Positions 27,496 to 36,279 of a stretch of DNA of 41,626 bases are shown in pieces. The notes below the pieces were generated by a model that was not told the DNA's origin, did not search any database, and worked only from the letters and a program-made list of their open reading frames with translations. A program made the translations under genes and the position numbers. The DNA comes from Paraburkholderia silviterrae (GTDB lineage: Bacteria > Pseudomonadota > Gammaproteobacteria > Burkholderiales > Burkholderiaceae). The stretch lies in assembly GCF_004353915.1 (NCBI RefSeq), contig NZ_SMRP01000001.1, positions 647,672-689,297 of the forward strand, written 5' to 3'. Each line of letters opens with the position of its first letter. Within the stretch, counting starts at the first letter, position 1.

Positions 27496-29288
27496 ATCAC
27501 GCCCTTCTGCTCCCCATCCTGATCCCGCTCTTCGCGGCGGGCGCCATCGTCGCGCTGCCGTTGCGCGCCAAGCGCGTGCAGCGCGCGCTCAATGCGCTCG
27601 CGACGCTCGCGCTGCTGCCCGTCGCGTGCGTGCTGGCCGCGCGCGCGGCACAAGGCGGCATCGCGAGCTATGCGCTCGGCTCCTGGCCCGCGCCGTTCGG
27701 CATCGTGCTGCAGCTCGACCGGCTCTCCGCGCTCATGCTGCTCCTGACCGCCGTGCTCGCGTGCTGCTGCCTGCTGGGCACGTCGAGCGCCGATGCGCGG
27801 CGCGGACGCTACTTCCGCGCGCTGGTCCAGTTCGAGCTGATGGGCCTGAACGGCGCCTTCCTCGCGGGCGACATGTTCAACCTGTTCGTGTTCTTCGAGC
27901 TGCTGCTGATCGCCTCTTATGCGCTGCTGCTGCACGGCGGCGGCGCGCGGCGCGTGCGCAACGGGCTGCACTACCTGATCATGAATCTGGTGGGCTCGTC
28001 GTTCTTCCTGATCGCGCTGGGCGTGCTGTACGGCATTACCGGCACGCTGAACATGGCCGACATGGGCGAGCGCCTCGCGCATCTGAACGCCGGCTCGCTG
28101 CCGCTCGCGCAGTTCGCGGGCGCGACGCTCATGCTCGTGTTCGGCCTGAAGGCCGCCGTGTTTCCGATGTCGTTCTGGCTGCCCCAGGCGTACCGCAGCG
28201 CTATCGGCCCGGTGGCGGCGCTCTTCGCGATCATGACCAAGGTGGGCATCTACGCGATGCTGCGCTGCGACGCGCTGGTGTTCGGCGGCGGCAGCCCTGG
28301 CGGTGTGCTCGACACCTTCATGCACGACTGGGCATGGTGGCTCGCCATCGCGACCATCGCCTTCGGCGCGCTGGGCGCGCTCGCCGTGTCGAGCCTGAAG
28401 ACCACCACGGGCTATCTCGTGCTCGTTTCGGTCGGACTCCTGATCGCGGCCGTCACGCAGCAGACGCCGCTCGCGTGGAGCGCGCTGCTCTACTACCTCA
28501 TCAGCACGACGCTGTGCACGGGCGCGCTGTTCCTGCTCGCCGATACGCTGGAGCCCGAGCCCGCCGCCGCGCCGCATGCCGCGAACCCGGCCAGTGGCAC
28601 CGAGCCCGCCTCGCTCGAAGCGCTCGACGACGCGGCGGCCGCGGCGATCGCGCCCGTACCGGACGGCGAAGCGGTCGCGCCTCTTGCCGTGGCGATGGCG
28701 ATGGCGACAGCGGCGCCGGTCACGCGCGCGCTCGCGCTGGCGCTGGCGCCCGTGACCGCTGCAACCGCTGCCACGGCTGATGACGACCCCGCGCCGCAAT
28801 TGGCGCGCAAGGAACACGCCCCCTGGCCTTCGAACACGGCCGCACTGCTCTATCTCGCCGCGGCAGTGGGCGCGGCGGGCCTGCCGCCGCTCTCCGGCTT
28901 TCTCGGCAAGGCCATGGTGCTCGCGGCCACGCCCACGCACGAGGCGGCCGTCCTGTGGCCTGCCGTGCTGATCTCGAGCCTGCTGTTGATCGTCGCGCTG
29001 AGCCGCACCGGCACGCGCCTCCTGTGGGCGGAGCCCGCCGCGCGCGCCGCCGCCTTCGCTCCCGCGCGCGCGCCCAAAGGCAGCGCGGCCAAGCTCGCGG
29101 CCTGCGCGCTGCTGCTCGGCTGCGTGGCGGCCGCCACGCTCGGCGCGGGGCCGCTGCGGCAGTATCTCGACGCCACCGCCGCGCAGCTCGTCGACCGCGC
29201 CGCCTATGTGCACGCGATCCTGCCCGCGCAAGACGCAGCGCCGGCAGCGGCGCCGGCCACGCCACCTACGCAGACGAACGGGAGCTGA
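27492..29288 (+). CDS. mrpD: Mrp antiporter subunit D with Ala-rich insertion
   Basis: The 598-residue protein is homologous to the NuoM/NuoN antiporter-like subunits. Family motifs are GDMFNLFVFFELLLIASYAL (about 127-146) and AVFPMSFWLPQAYRSAIGPV. The ATG at 27492 is set by the ATGA overlap with mrpC. Residues about 354-443 form an Ala/Pro/Glu-rich insertion between membrane segments that most MrpD proteins lack, and the C-terminus is likewise Ala/Pro-rich, which makes the protein longer than the usual 500-550 residues. The core helices on both sides are intact, so it is probably functional. Confidence 0.94.
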   Translation: MNHALLLPILIPLFAAGAIVALPLRAKRVQRALNALATLALLPVACVLAARAAQGGIASYALGSWPAPFGIVLQLDRLSALMLLLTAVLACCCLLGTSSADARRGRYFRALVQFELMGLNGAFLAGDMFNLFVFFELLLIASYALLLHGGGARRVRNGLHYLIMNLVGSSFFLIALGVLYGITGTLNMADMGERLAHLNAGSLPLAQFAGATLMLVFGLKAAVFPMSFWLPQAYRSAIGPVAALFAIMTKVGIYAMLRCDALVFGGGSPGGVLDTFMHDWAWWLAIATIAFGALGALAVSSLKTTTGYLVLVSVGLLIAAVTQQTPLAWSALLYYLISTTLCTGALFLLADTLEPEPAAAPHAANPASGTEPASLEALDDAAAAAIAPVPDGEAVAPLAVAMAMATAAPVTRALALALAPVTAATAATADDDPAPQLARKEHAPWPSNTAALLYLAAAVGAAGLPPLSGFLGKAMVLAATPTHEAAVLWPAVLISSLLLIVALSRTGTRLLWAEPAARAAAFAPARAPKGSAAKLAACALLLGCVAAATLGAGPLRQYLDATAAQLVDRAAYVHAILPAQDAAPAAAPATPPTQTNGS

Positions 29289-29290
29289 CG

Positions 29291-29785
29291 ATGTTCAAAA
29301 GGCTCTTTCCGAACCCGTGGCTCACCGTCGTGCTGCTCGTCTGCTGGGTGCTGCTCATGAACGACGTTTCGCCCGGCAACCTGCTGCTGGGCGCCGTGCT
29401 CGGCACCGCGATCTCGTTCTGCGTGGGCAAAGGCTTGTGGCTCCAGCCGGTGCGCTTCGGCCGGCCGTGGCTGCTCGTGCGCCTGTTCGCGCACGTGCTG
29501 ATCGACATCGTCGTGGCCAACGTGGAGGTCGCGCTGCTGGTGCTCGGCCCCACCAAGCGCCTGCGGCCCGCGTTTATCGAAGTCCCGCTCGACAGCACGC
29601 ACGAAATCGCGCTCGCCGCGCTCATCAGCATCGTGTCGCTGAGCCCGGGCACGCTATGCGCCGAGCTCAGCGACGACCGCACGCGCCTCATCGTCCACGT
29701 GCTCGACCTCGGCGATGAAGCGGCGCTCGTCGCGCTCATCAAGTCCCGTTATGAAGCCCCGTTGATGGAGATCTTCGCATGCTAG
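29291..29785 (+). CDS. mrpE: Mrp antiporter subunit E
   Basis: The 164-residue protein has two N-terminal membrane segments (about 10-46) followed by a cytoplasmic domain. Family stretches are NVEVALLVLGPTKRLRPAFI and IALAALISIVSLSPGTLCAE; the latter is characteristic of MrpE. It begins two bases after the mrpD stop and overlaps mrpF by 7 bases. MrpE is required for assembly of the Mrp complex in other bacteria. Confidence 0.93.
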   Translation: MFKRLFPNPWLTVVLLVCWVLLMNDVSPGNLLLGAVLGTAISFCVGKGLWLQPVRFGRPWLLVRLFAHVLIDIVVANVEVALLVLGPTKRLRPAFIEVPLDSTHEIALAALISIVSLSPGTLCAELSDDRTRLIVHVLDLGDEAALVALIKSRYEAPLMEIFAC

Positions 29786-30054
29786 CCATCGTGATCCCGG
29801 TCTCGTTCGTGATCCTCGGCATCGCGTTCCTGCTCACGCTCGTGCGCCTCGTGCGCGGCCCCTCGCTGCCCGACCGCATCGTCGCGCTCGACACGCTCAA
29901 TGTGAACGCGATCGCGCTGATCGTCGTGTACGGCATCAGCCTGCGCTCGACCGTCTTCTTCGAGACCGCGCTGCTCATCGCGCTGATGGGGTTCGTTGGC
30001 ACCGTTGCGCTCACGAAGTATCTGCAGCGCGGTGACATCATCGAACTCAATTGA
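29779..30054 (+). CDS. mrpF: Mrp antiporter subunit F
   Basis: The 91-residue protein has three membrane segments and the MrpF family pattern VRLVRGPSLPDRIVALDTLN (about 22-41), followed by a second and third hydrophobic segment. It overlaps mrpE by 7 bases, and 13 bases separate it from mrpG. Confidence 0.93.
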   Translation: MLAIVIPVSFVILGIAFLLTLVRLVRGPSLPDRIVALDTLNVNAIALIVVYGISLRSTVFFETALLIALMGFVGTVALTKYLQRGDIIELN

Positions 30055-30067
30055 AGGAGGCCAGCCG

Positions 30068-30553
30068 ATGCAAACCGTCGTCGAAGCGATCGTGAGCGCC
30101 CTGCTGCTGATCGGCAGCCTGTTCACGCTGATCGGCGCGATCGGGCTCGTGCGCCTGCCCGACTTCTTCATGCGCCTGCACGGCCCCACCAAGTCGACGA
30201 CGCTCGGCGTGGGCGGGATCGTGCTCGCTTCCGTGATCTACTTCAGCGCGCACAACAACTTCGCGAGCCTGCACGAGCTGCTGATACCCGCGTTCCTCTT
30301 TCTCACCGCGCCCATCAGCGCGCACATGCTCGCTAAGGCCGGCATCCAGCAGCGCGTGCCGCTCTCGGCAGGCACGCGCGGGCGCCCGCCCGCGACGGGT
30401 GCGTGCGCGGAGCATGGGGATACGCGCGAGATGAGCAATGCCGATGAGGGCGCGAACGACGGCGCGGCACTGAATCGGCACAAGCCGCAGCAAGGCGGTG
30501 CACCAGGCGCACAAGCCGCGCGTGCGGACGGCAAGCCCGCTCAGGATTCCTGA
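30068..30553 (+). CDS. mrpG: Mrp antiporter subunit G with long hydrophilic tail
   Basis: The 161-residue protein has three membrane segments in its first 100 residues and the family motif GLVRLPDFFMRLHGPTKSTT (about 26-45). A GAAGGAGG ribosome binding site at 30053-30060 supports the ATG at 30068. The last 55 or so residues are hydrophilic and rich in Gly, Ala, Asp and Gln, an extension beyond the usual 100-120 aa. The 3' end overlaps that of the convergent LysR gene by 13 bases. Confidence 0.92.
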   Translation: MQTVVEAIVSALLLIGSLFTLIGAIGLVRLPDFFMRLHGPTKSTTLGVGGIVLASVIYFSAHNNFASLHELLIPAFLFLTAPISAHMLAKAGIQQRVPLSAGTRGRPPATGACAEHGDTREMSNADEGANDGAALNRHKPQQGGAPGAQAARADGKPAQDS

Positions 30554-31488
30554 TCAGACACCTGAACCGCTGCCTGATCGGGCGCGGCAGCCCCGCGCCC
30601 GCTCTTGTGCGCTTCGGCCAATACGTAGTCGATGAAGGTCGAAGCCGCACGCGTATGGTGGCGATTGGGCATGTACAGCATGTACATATGCGTGCCAAAG
30701 ATGCTCAGGCGCCACGTATCGAGCGAAGTGACGACCTGGCCGTTGCGAATGTCGTCGTGCACCACGTAGTCGGGCACGATGCCCACACCGAGCCCCTCCA
30801 GTATCGATTGGCGCAGAAAAAGAAAGTTCTCTGAAATAATTGACGGCTCGAGCAGCACCTCGTGCCGATCCTCGCCCAGATACCCCGCAAGACGCAGTTG
30901 CCGCCCCACCACCGTCGCGGTAATGACGGGCGCGCGCGCGAGGTCCTCCAGCGTTTCGGGCATGCCGTGCTCCGCGGCCCATTGCGCCGATGCGCACGCG
31001 ATATAGCGCACCCGCCCCATGTCGCGCGCCACGAGATTCTGCGGCGGCTCGTGCATCACGCGCACGGCGATGTCCACTTCGTCGCGCAGCAGATCTTCCA
31101 CACGGTTCTCGAACATCACGTCGAGCACGATGCCCGGATACAGGCGCTTGAAGCGGATCAGCCATTCCGACATCACGAGCTGCCCATAGCCACTGGGCAC
31201 CGAAAGGCGCACGCGCCCCAGCAGGCTTTGCCCGAGCGTGGAGACGGACTCGCGCGCCGCGAGCAGCGCGTTCTGGATCGCGCGCCCATGCTCGTAGAGC
31301 TTCAGGCCGATCTCGGTCGGCTCCACCCGTCGCGTGGTGCGCCGCACGAGTTGCAGCCCGATCGATTTTTCGAGGTGGTTGAGGTGGTAGCTCACGTTCG
31401 CGCGGCTCATCTTGAGGCGCCGCGCGGCCTCGCTCAGATTGCCCGCGTCGAGGATCTCCACCAGTAGGGTCAGCGCATTGACGTCCAT
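30541..31488 (-). CDS. LysR family transcriptional regulator
   Basis: The 315-residue protein has the N-terminal LysR helix-turn-helix (about 7-63: ILDAGNLSEAARRLKMSRAN, VSYHLNHLEKSIGLQLVRR) and a periplasmic-binding-protein-like effector domain from about 88 on. LysR proteins usually control a divergent operon in response to a pathway metabolite. Here that is the acyl-CoA oxidation operon starting at 31676. Upstream TTG and GTG codons in frame (31506 and 31500) are alternatives, but the ATG at 31488 gives the normal LysR N-terminus. An inverted repeat CTGTCAAA-N5-TTTGACAG lies immediately upstream. The effector is not visible from sequence. Confidence 0.92.
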   Translation of the reverse strand: MDVNALTLLVEILDAGNLSEAARRLKMSRANVSYHLNHLEKSIGLQLVRRTTRRVEPTEIGLKLYEHGRAIQNALLAARESVSTLGQSLLGRVRLSVPSGYGQLVMSEWLIRFKRLYPGIVLDVMFENRVEDLLRDEVDIAVRVMHEPPQNLVARDMGRVRYIACASAQWAAEHGMPETLEDLARAPVITATVVGRQLRLAGYLGEDRHEVLLEPSIISENFLFLRQSILEGLGVGIVPDYVVHDDIRNGQVVTSLDTWRLSIFGTHMYMLYMPNRHHTRAASTFIDYVLAEAHKSGRGAAAPDQAAVQVSDQES

Positions 31489-31499
31489 GACCGGGCTCA

Positions 31500-31547
31500 C
31501 TGTCAAATAATCTTTGACAGCATGTCAATGAACCATGGGATTGTCAA
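31500..31547. promoter_or_regulatory. Candidate LysR binding region with TGTCAA repeats
   Basis: A perfect inverted repeat CTGTCAAA-TAATC-TTTGACAG spans 31500-31520. Further copies of TGTCAA lie at 31523-31528 (as TGTCAA) and 31542-31547, the last overlapping the -35 box of the operon promoter. Multiple half-sites in a divergent promoter fit LysR regulation and autoregulation. Confidence 0.6.
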
Positions 31548-31569
31548 TTAACGTTGGCATCCACACAAT
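31541..31569 (+). promoter_or_regulatory. Promoter of the acyl-CoA oxidation operon
   Basis: TTGTCA (31541-31546) and CACAAT (31564-31569) are 17 bases apart, with five and four consensus matches. RNA would start near 31576, about 100 bases before the first gene at 31676. Confidence 0.5.
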
Positions 31570-31675
31570 GAAACCCACATTGGAGAACCGCCATCCGGCC
31601 CGCCGCCTGCCGCGCCCATCGGGCATCGGCGCAACGGCAAGCGCTGATCGGCCCCCCTAAACAGGAGACACCCCC

Positions 31676-33808
31676 ATGGCAATCGAAACGGCCGCTCCCG
31701 CCGCTTTTTCCCCCGTTACCCACGAACTGCGCGGCAAGGTGCTGCTCGTCACCGTCGACAATCCGCCCGTGAATGCCTTGGGCGTGGACGTGCGGCGCGG
31801 TCTCGCCGCCGCCATCGAGCATGCCGAAGCGGACGCGGCCGTGCAGGCCGTGCTGATCGTCGGCGCTGGGCGCAACTTCATCGCCGGCGCGGACATCCGC
31901 GAGTTCGGCAAGCCGCCGCAGCCGCCCGCGCTGCCCGACGTGCTCCACCGCATCGAGGCCTGCCACAAGCCCGTGATCGCGGCGATTCACGGCGCGGCGC
32001 TCGGCGGCGGCCTCGAAGTCGCGCTCGCCGCGCATTACCGGCTCGCGGTGGCCGGCGCGAAGCTCGGCCTGCCCGAAGTCCAGCTGGGCCTCTTGCCCGG
32101 CGCCGGCGGCACACAGCGCGCGCCGCGCCTGATCGGTGCTGGGGCTGCTCTCTCGCTGATGCTGAGCGGCCGCCACGTGGGCGCGCAGGAAGCGCTGAAG
32201 CTCGGTCTCGTCGACCGCGTGGGCGCCAGCGACGACATCCTCGCCGAAGGCCTCGCTTACGCACAGGAGTTGCTCGCCACGCACGCCCACGTGCGCCGCA
32301 CGCGCGACGCGCAAGGGCTGGCCGACCGCGCGGCCGCGCAAGCCGCCATCGACGCCGCACGTACCGACACCGCGAAGAAGTCGCGCGGCCTGTTCTCGCC
32401 GTTGAAGATCGTCGATTGCGTGCAGGCCGCGCTCGACGAACCGTTCGAAGAAGGCCTGCGTTTCGAGCGCAAGCAGTTCCTCGCCTGCCTCGAAAGCCCG
32501 CAGCGCGCAGGCCTCGTGCACGCATTCTTCGCCGAGCGCGAAGTGCAGAAGGCCCCTGAAACGAAGAACGCCACGCCGCGCGCGATCGAAACCGTTGGTG
32601 TGATCGGCGGCGGCACGATGGGCGCGGGCATTGCCGTGGCCGTGCTCGACGCGGGCCTGTCCGTGACGATGATCGAGCGCGACGACGCCGCGCTCGCGCG
32701 CGGCCGTGCGCACGTGGAAAAAGTCTACGACGGCCTGATCGCCAAGGGCCGCATGAAGCCCGAAGCGAAGGCGCAGATCCTCGCGCGCTTGAACGGCAGC
32801 ACCTCGTACGACGCGCTCGCGAACGTCGACCTCGTGATCGAGGCCGTATTCGAAGACATGGCCGTGAAGCAGGCCGTTTTCGCCGAGCTCGACCGCGTCT
32901 GCAAGCCGGGTGCGGTGCTCGCGACCAACACCTCGTATCTCGACATCGACGCCATCGCGGCCAGCATCGAGCGCCCGCAAGATGTGGTGGGCCTGCACTT
33001 CTTCTCGCCCGCGAACATCATGAAGCTGCTCGAAGTCGTGGTGCCGAAGGCGGTGAGCGCAGACGTGGTGGCCACCGCGTTCGAGCTGGCGAAGAAGCTG
33101 CGCAAGGTCGCCGTGCGCGCGGGCGTGTGCGACGGCTTCATCGGCAACCGCGTCCTCGCCGTGTACCGCACGGCCGCCGATCATCTGATGGAAGACGGCG
33201 CCTCGCCGTACCAGATCGACAAAGCCGTGCGCGAGTTCGGCTTCCCGATGGGCCCGTACCAGGTGGTCGATCTCGCGGGCGGCGACATCGGCTGGGCCAC
33301 CCGCAAGCGCCGCGCGCCCACGCGCGACCCGAAGGCGCGTTACGTGCAAATTGCCGACCGCCTCTGCGAGCGCGGCTGGTTCGGCCAGAAGACGGGCCGT
33401 GGCTTCTATCTCTACCCCGAGGGCGTGCGCACCGGCACGCCCGATCCGGAAGTGGAAGCGATCATCGCCGCCGAGCGCGAGCGCGCCGGCATCACGCCGC
33501 GCACGTTCACCGACGAAGAGATCATCCGCCGCTACATGGCCGCGATGATCAACGAAGGCGCGAACGTGGTGCACGAGAAGATCGCGCTGCGTCCGCTCGA
33601 CGTGGACATGACGTTCATCTATGGCTACGGCTTCCCGCGTTATCGCGGCGGCCCGATGAAGTACGCCGATACCGTTGGCCTCGCGAACGTGCTCGCCGAC
33701 ATCCGCGAATTTGCGAAGGAAGACCCGCAGTTCTGGCGCCCTTCGCCGCTGCTCGTCGAGCTGGTCGAGCGCGGCGCCGATTTCGCCAGCCTGAATCAAA
33801 CCGCCTGA
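31676..33808 (+). CDS. Bifunctional enoyl-CoA hydratase / 3-hydroxyacyl-CoA dehydrogenase (PimF/FadB-like)
   Basis: The 710-residue protein hydrates 2-enoyl-CoA and oxidises the resulting 3-hydroxyacyl-CoA with NAD. The crotonase domain (about 15-190) has E114 (GGGLEVAL) and E134 (LPEVQLGLLPGAGGTQ), spaced 20 apart as in catalytic enoyl-CoA hydratases. The NAD-binding domain starts at about 305 with GVIGGGTMGAGIAVAVLDAG, and H441 in GLHFFSP is the dehydrogenase His. The C-terminal domain has the YRGGPMKYAD motif. It lacks the N-terminal isomerase extras of long FadB and is closer to PimF-type proteins. AGGAG precedes the ATG. It is first in the operon, 50 bases before the acyl-CoA dehydrogenase gene. 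Confidence 0.93.
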   Translation: MAIETAAPAAFSPVTHELRGKVLLVTVDNPPVNALGVDVRRGLAAAIEHAEADAAVQAVLIVGAGRNFIAGADIREFGKPPQPPALPDVLHRIEACHKPVIAAIHGAALGGGLEVALAAHYRLAVAGAKLGLPEVQLGLLPGAGGTQRAPRLIGAGAALSLMLSGRHVGAQEALKLGLVDRVGASDDILAEGLAYAQELLATHAHVRRTRDAQGLADRAAAQAAIDAARTDTAKKSRGLFSPLKIVDCVQAALDEPFEEGLRFERKQFLACLESPQRAGLVHAFFAEREVQKAPETKNATPRAIETVGVIGGGTMGAGIAVAVLDAGLSVTMIERDDAALARGRAHVEKVYDGLIAKGRMKPEAKAQILARLNGSTSYDALANVDLVIEAVFEDMAVKQAVFAELDRVCKPGAVLATNTSYLDIDAIAASIERPQDVVGLHFFSPANIMKLLEVVVPKAVSADVVATAFELAKKLRKVAVRAGVCDGFIGNRVLAVYRTAADHLMEDGASPYQIDKAVREFGFPMGPYQVVDLAGGDIGWATRKRRAPTRDPKARYVQIADRLCERGWFGQKTGRGFYLYPEGVRTGTPDPEVEAIIAAERERAGITPRTFTDEEIIRRYMAAMINEGANVVHEKIALRPLDVDMTFIYGYGFPRYRGGPMKYADTVGLANVLADIREFAKEDPQFWRPSPLLVELVERGADFASLNQTA

Positions 33809-33857
33809 ATATGGGCCTGAGCCCGCGCTCACGCCGGGGCAGCAAGGAGCAAGACAC

Positions 33858-35054
33858 ATGGATCTGAAATTCACCGCCGAAGAAGAAGCCTTCCGCAGCG
33901 AAGTGCTCGACTTCCTGCGCGAGCGCCTGCCGCAACACATGGCCGAAAAAGTGCGCAGCGGCAAGCACCTCACACGCGAGGACATGGCCGCATGGCACGC
34001 CATTCTCAACGAGAAGGGCTGGCTCGCGAATCACTGGCCGAAGGAATGCGGCGGCCCGGGCTGGAGCGCCGTGCAGAAGTTCATCTTCGAGAACGAATGC
34101 GCGATTGCGGGCGCGCCGCGCATCGTGCCGTTCGGCGTGAACATGCTCGGACCCGTGCTGATCAAGTACGGCAATGAGGCGCAAAAGCGCCACTGGCTGC
34201 CGCGCATTCTCGATGGCTCCGACTGGTGGTGTCAGGGCTATTCGGAGCCGGGTGCTGGCTCGGACCTCGCCTCGGTGCGCACGAGCGCCGTGCGCCAGGG
34301 CGACCACTATGTCGTGAACGGACAGAAAACGTGGACCACGCTCGGCCACTACGCGAACATGATCTTCTGTCTCGTGCGCACCGCCACCGACGTGCGCAAG
34401 CAGGAGGGCATCAGCTTTTTGCTGATCGACATGAACACGCCGGGCATCGAGGTGCGCCCGATCATCACGCTCGACGGCGAACATGAGGTGAACGAAGTGT
34501 TTTTCACCGACGTGCGCGTGCCGGTGGAGAACCTCGTCGGCGAGGAAAACAAGGGCTGGACCTACGCGAAATACCTGCTCACCTATGAACGCACCAATAT
34601 CGCGGGCGTGGGCTTCTCGGTGGCGGCGCTCGCGCGCCTGAAGCGCGCCGCGCAGCATGTCACGCGCAACGGCAAGCCGCTCGCGCAAGACCCGCAGTTC
34701 GCGGCGCGCGTCGCCAAGGTCGAGATCGATCTCGAAAACATGAAAACCACGAACCTGCGCGTGATCGCGGCCGTGGCGGGCGGCGGCGTGCCGGGCGCGG
34801 AAAGCTCGATGCTCAAGATTCGCGGCACCGAGATCCGCCAGGAAATTTCCTCGCTGCTGCGCCGCGCGATGGGTCCGTATGCTGCGCCCTTCGTCGAGGA
34901 GGCGCTGCAAGAGGGCTACGAGGGCGAAGCCATCGGCCCCGATGAAGCCGCCAGCGCCGCCGCGCTCTATTTCAATAACCGCAAGCTGTCGATCTTCGGC
35001 GGCTCCAACGAGATCCAGAAGAACATCATCTCCAAGATGATTCTCGGTCTTTAA
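33858..35054 (+). CDS. Acyl-CoA dehydrogenase, large-type (PimC-like)
   Basis: This 398-residue flavoprotein introduces the trans-2 double bond in acyl-CoA. Family features are GYSEPGAGSDLASVRTSAVR (about 131-150), NGQKTWTT (about 155-162) and a C-terminal FAD-site motif FGGSNEIQKNIISKMILGL. Sequence style, with ECGGPGWSAVQKFIFENE near 69-86, is that of the PimC/FadE heteromeric class. It pairs with a second, different acyl-CoA dehydrogenase 11 bases downstream, so the enzyme is probably an alpha2beta2 heteromer (inference). AAGGAG lies upstream of the ATG. Confidence 0.92.
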   Translation: MDLKFTAEEEAFRSEVLDFLRERLPQHMAEKVRSGKHLTREDMAAWHAILNEKGWLANHWPKECGGPGWSAVQKFIFENECAIAGAPRIVPFGVNMLGPVLIKYGNEAQKRHWLPRILDGSDWWCQGYSEPGAGSDLASVRTSAVRQGDHYVVNGQKTWTTLGHYANMIFCLVRTATDVRKQEGISFLLIDMNTPGIEVRPIITLDGEHEVNEVFFTDVRVPVENLVGEENKGWTYAKYLLTYERTNIAGVGFSVAALARLKRAAQHVTRNGKPLAQDPQFAARVAKVEIDLENMKTTNLRVIAAVAGGGVPGAESSMLKIRGTEIRQEISSLLRRAMGPYAAPFVEEALQEGYEGEAIGPDEAASAAALYFNNRKLSIFGGSNEIQKNIISKMILGL

Positions 35055-35065
35055 GAGGTCTTGCC

Positions 35066-36202
35066 ATGAATTTCCAGCACACCGAAGACCGCCGCATGCT
35101 CGCGGACACGCTCAATCGCTTCATTGCCGAGCAATATGGTTTCGATGCACGCGATAAAATCGCGCGCTCCAGTGAGGGCTTCAGCGCCGACATGTGGCAG
35201 CGCTTCGCCGAGCTTGGCGTGATTGGCGCGCTGTTCGACGAGGCCGATGGCGGCTTCGGCGGCCAGGGCTTCGACGTGGCCGTGGTGTTCGAGTCGCTCG
35301 GGCGCGGCCTCGTGGTCGAGCCGTTCCTCGATACGCTGATCGCGGGCCGCGCGCTCGCGCATGCGGGTAGCGAGGCGCAGCGCGCGCGCATTGCGTCGTT
35401 CATCGACGGCTCGCAAATCGCCGTGCTTGCGCACGACGAGCCGGGCTCGCATTACGAAGCATCGCGCGTGAGCACACGCGCCGAAAAGAACGGCGACGGC
35501 TGGGTGCTGCAAGGCGCGAAAGGCGTCGTGCAGCATGCGGAACATGCCGACGTGCTGCTCGTTTCCGCACGCACCTCCGGTAGTGAATTCGACGAAGCGG
35601 GCATTTCGCTCTTCCTCGTGCCGCGCGATGCGAAGGGCGTGAGCGTGCGCGGCTATCGCAAGATCGACGGCGGACGCGCGGCGGAAGTGAAGCTCGACAA
35701 CGTGACGCTCAGCGCCGACGCGCTTGTGGGCGCTCAAGGCGCGGGCTTCGCGACGCTCGAACATGCACGCGGCTACGGCCTGCTTGCGCTCGCTTCCGAA
35801 GCCGTGGGCGCGATGGAAGTCGCGCGTGATCACACGCTCGAATACCTGCGCACGCGCAAGCAGTTCGGCGTGCCCATCGGCAGCTTCCAGGCCCTGCAGC
35901 ACCGCATGGCCGACGTGCTGCTCGAAATCGAGCAGGCACGCTCGGCGGTGATCAACGCGGCGGCGGCCATCGACGCGCCGCACGTCGCGCGCGAGCGCGC
36001 GCTCTCGGCGGCGAAGTACACGATCGGACGCATCGGCGCGCGCGTGGCCGAAGAAGCGATCCAGCTGCACGGCGGCATCGGCATGACCTGGGAGCTCCCG
36101 CTCGCGCATTACGCGAAGCGCCTCGTGATGATCGACCATCAGCTTGGCGACGAGGATCACCATCTCGCGCGCTACATCGCACTGGAAAGCGCTGCCGCAT
36201 GA
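35066..36202 (+). CDS. Acyl-CoA dehydrogenase, small-type (PimD-like)
   Basis: The 378-residue protein is homologous to acyl-CoA dehydrogenases. It differs from its upstream partner: it begins MNFQHTEDRRMLADTLNRF, has an abbreviated middle, and ends in IQLHGGIGMTWELPLAHYAK instead of the NEIQ motif. This split of features is typical of the second subunit of PimCD- or FadE-type heteromers, in which one chain carries the catalytic base and the other completes the FAD site. It starts 11 bases after the first dehydrogenase, and the next gene follows after 77 bases. Confidence 0.9.
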   Translation: MNFQHTEDRRMLADTLNRFIAEQYGFDARDKIARSSEGFSADMWQRFAELGVIGALFDEADGGFGGQGFDVAVVFESLGRGLVVEPFLDTLIAGRALAHAGSEAQRARIASFIDGSQIAVLAHDEPGSHYEASRVSTRAEKNGDGWVLQGAKGVVQHAEHADVLLVSARTSGSEFDEAGISLFLVPRDAKGVSVRGYRKIDGGRAAEVKLDNVTLSADALVGAQGAGFATLEHARGYGLLALASEAVGAMEVARDHTLEYLRTRKQFGVPIGSFQALQHRMADVLLEIEQARSAVINAAAAIDAPHVARERALSAAKYTIGRIGARVAEEAIQLHGGIGMTWELPLAHYAKRLVMIDHQLGDEDHHLARYIALESAAA

Positions 36203-36279
36203 TCGATGCGAAGGCGTGCCGCTGCATGGTTCATGCGGCGGCGCGCCTTCCATTTACAACGAACCAGGAGTGCCTGCTG

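Noticed and set aside
31544..34009. An 821-codon antisense frame over the hydratase/dehydrogenase gene
   Set aside because: The sense gene has complete catalytic motifs in both domains; the antisense product looks random and has no ribosome binding site.
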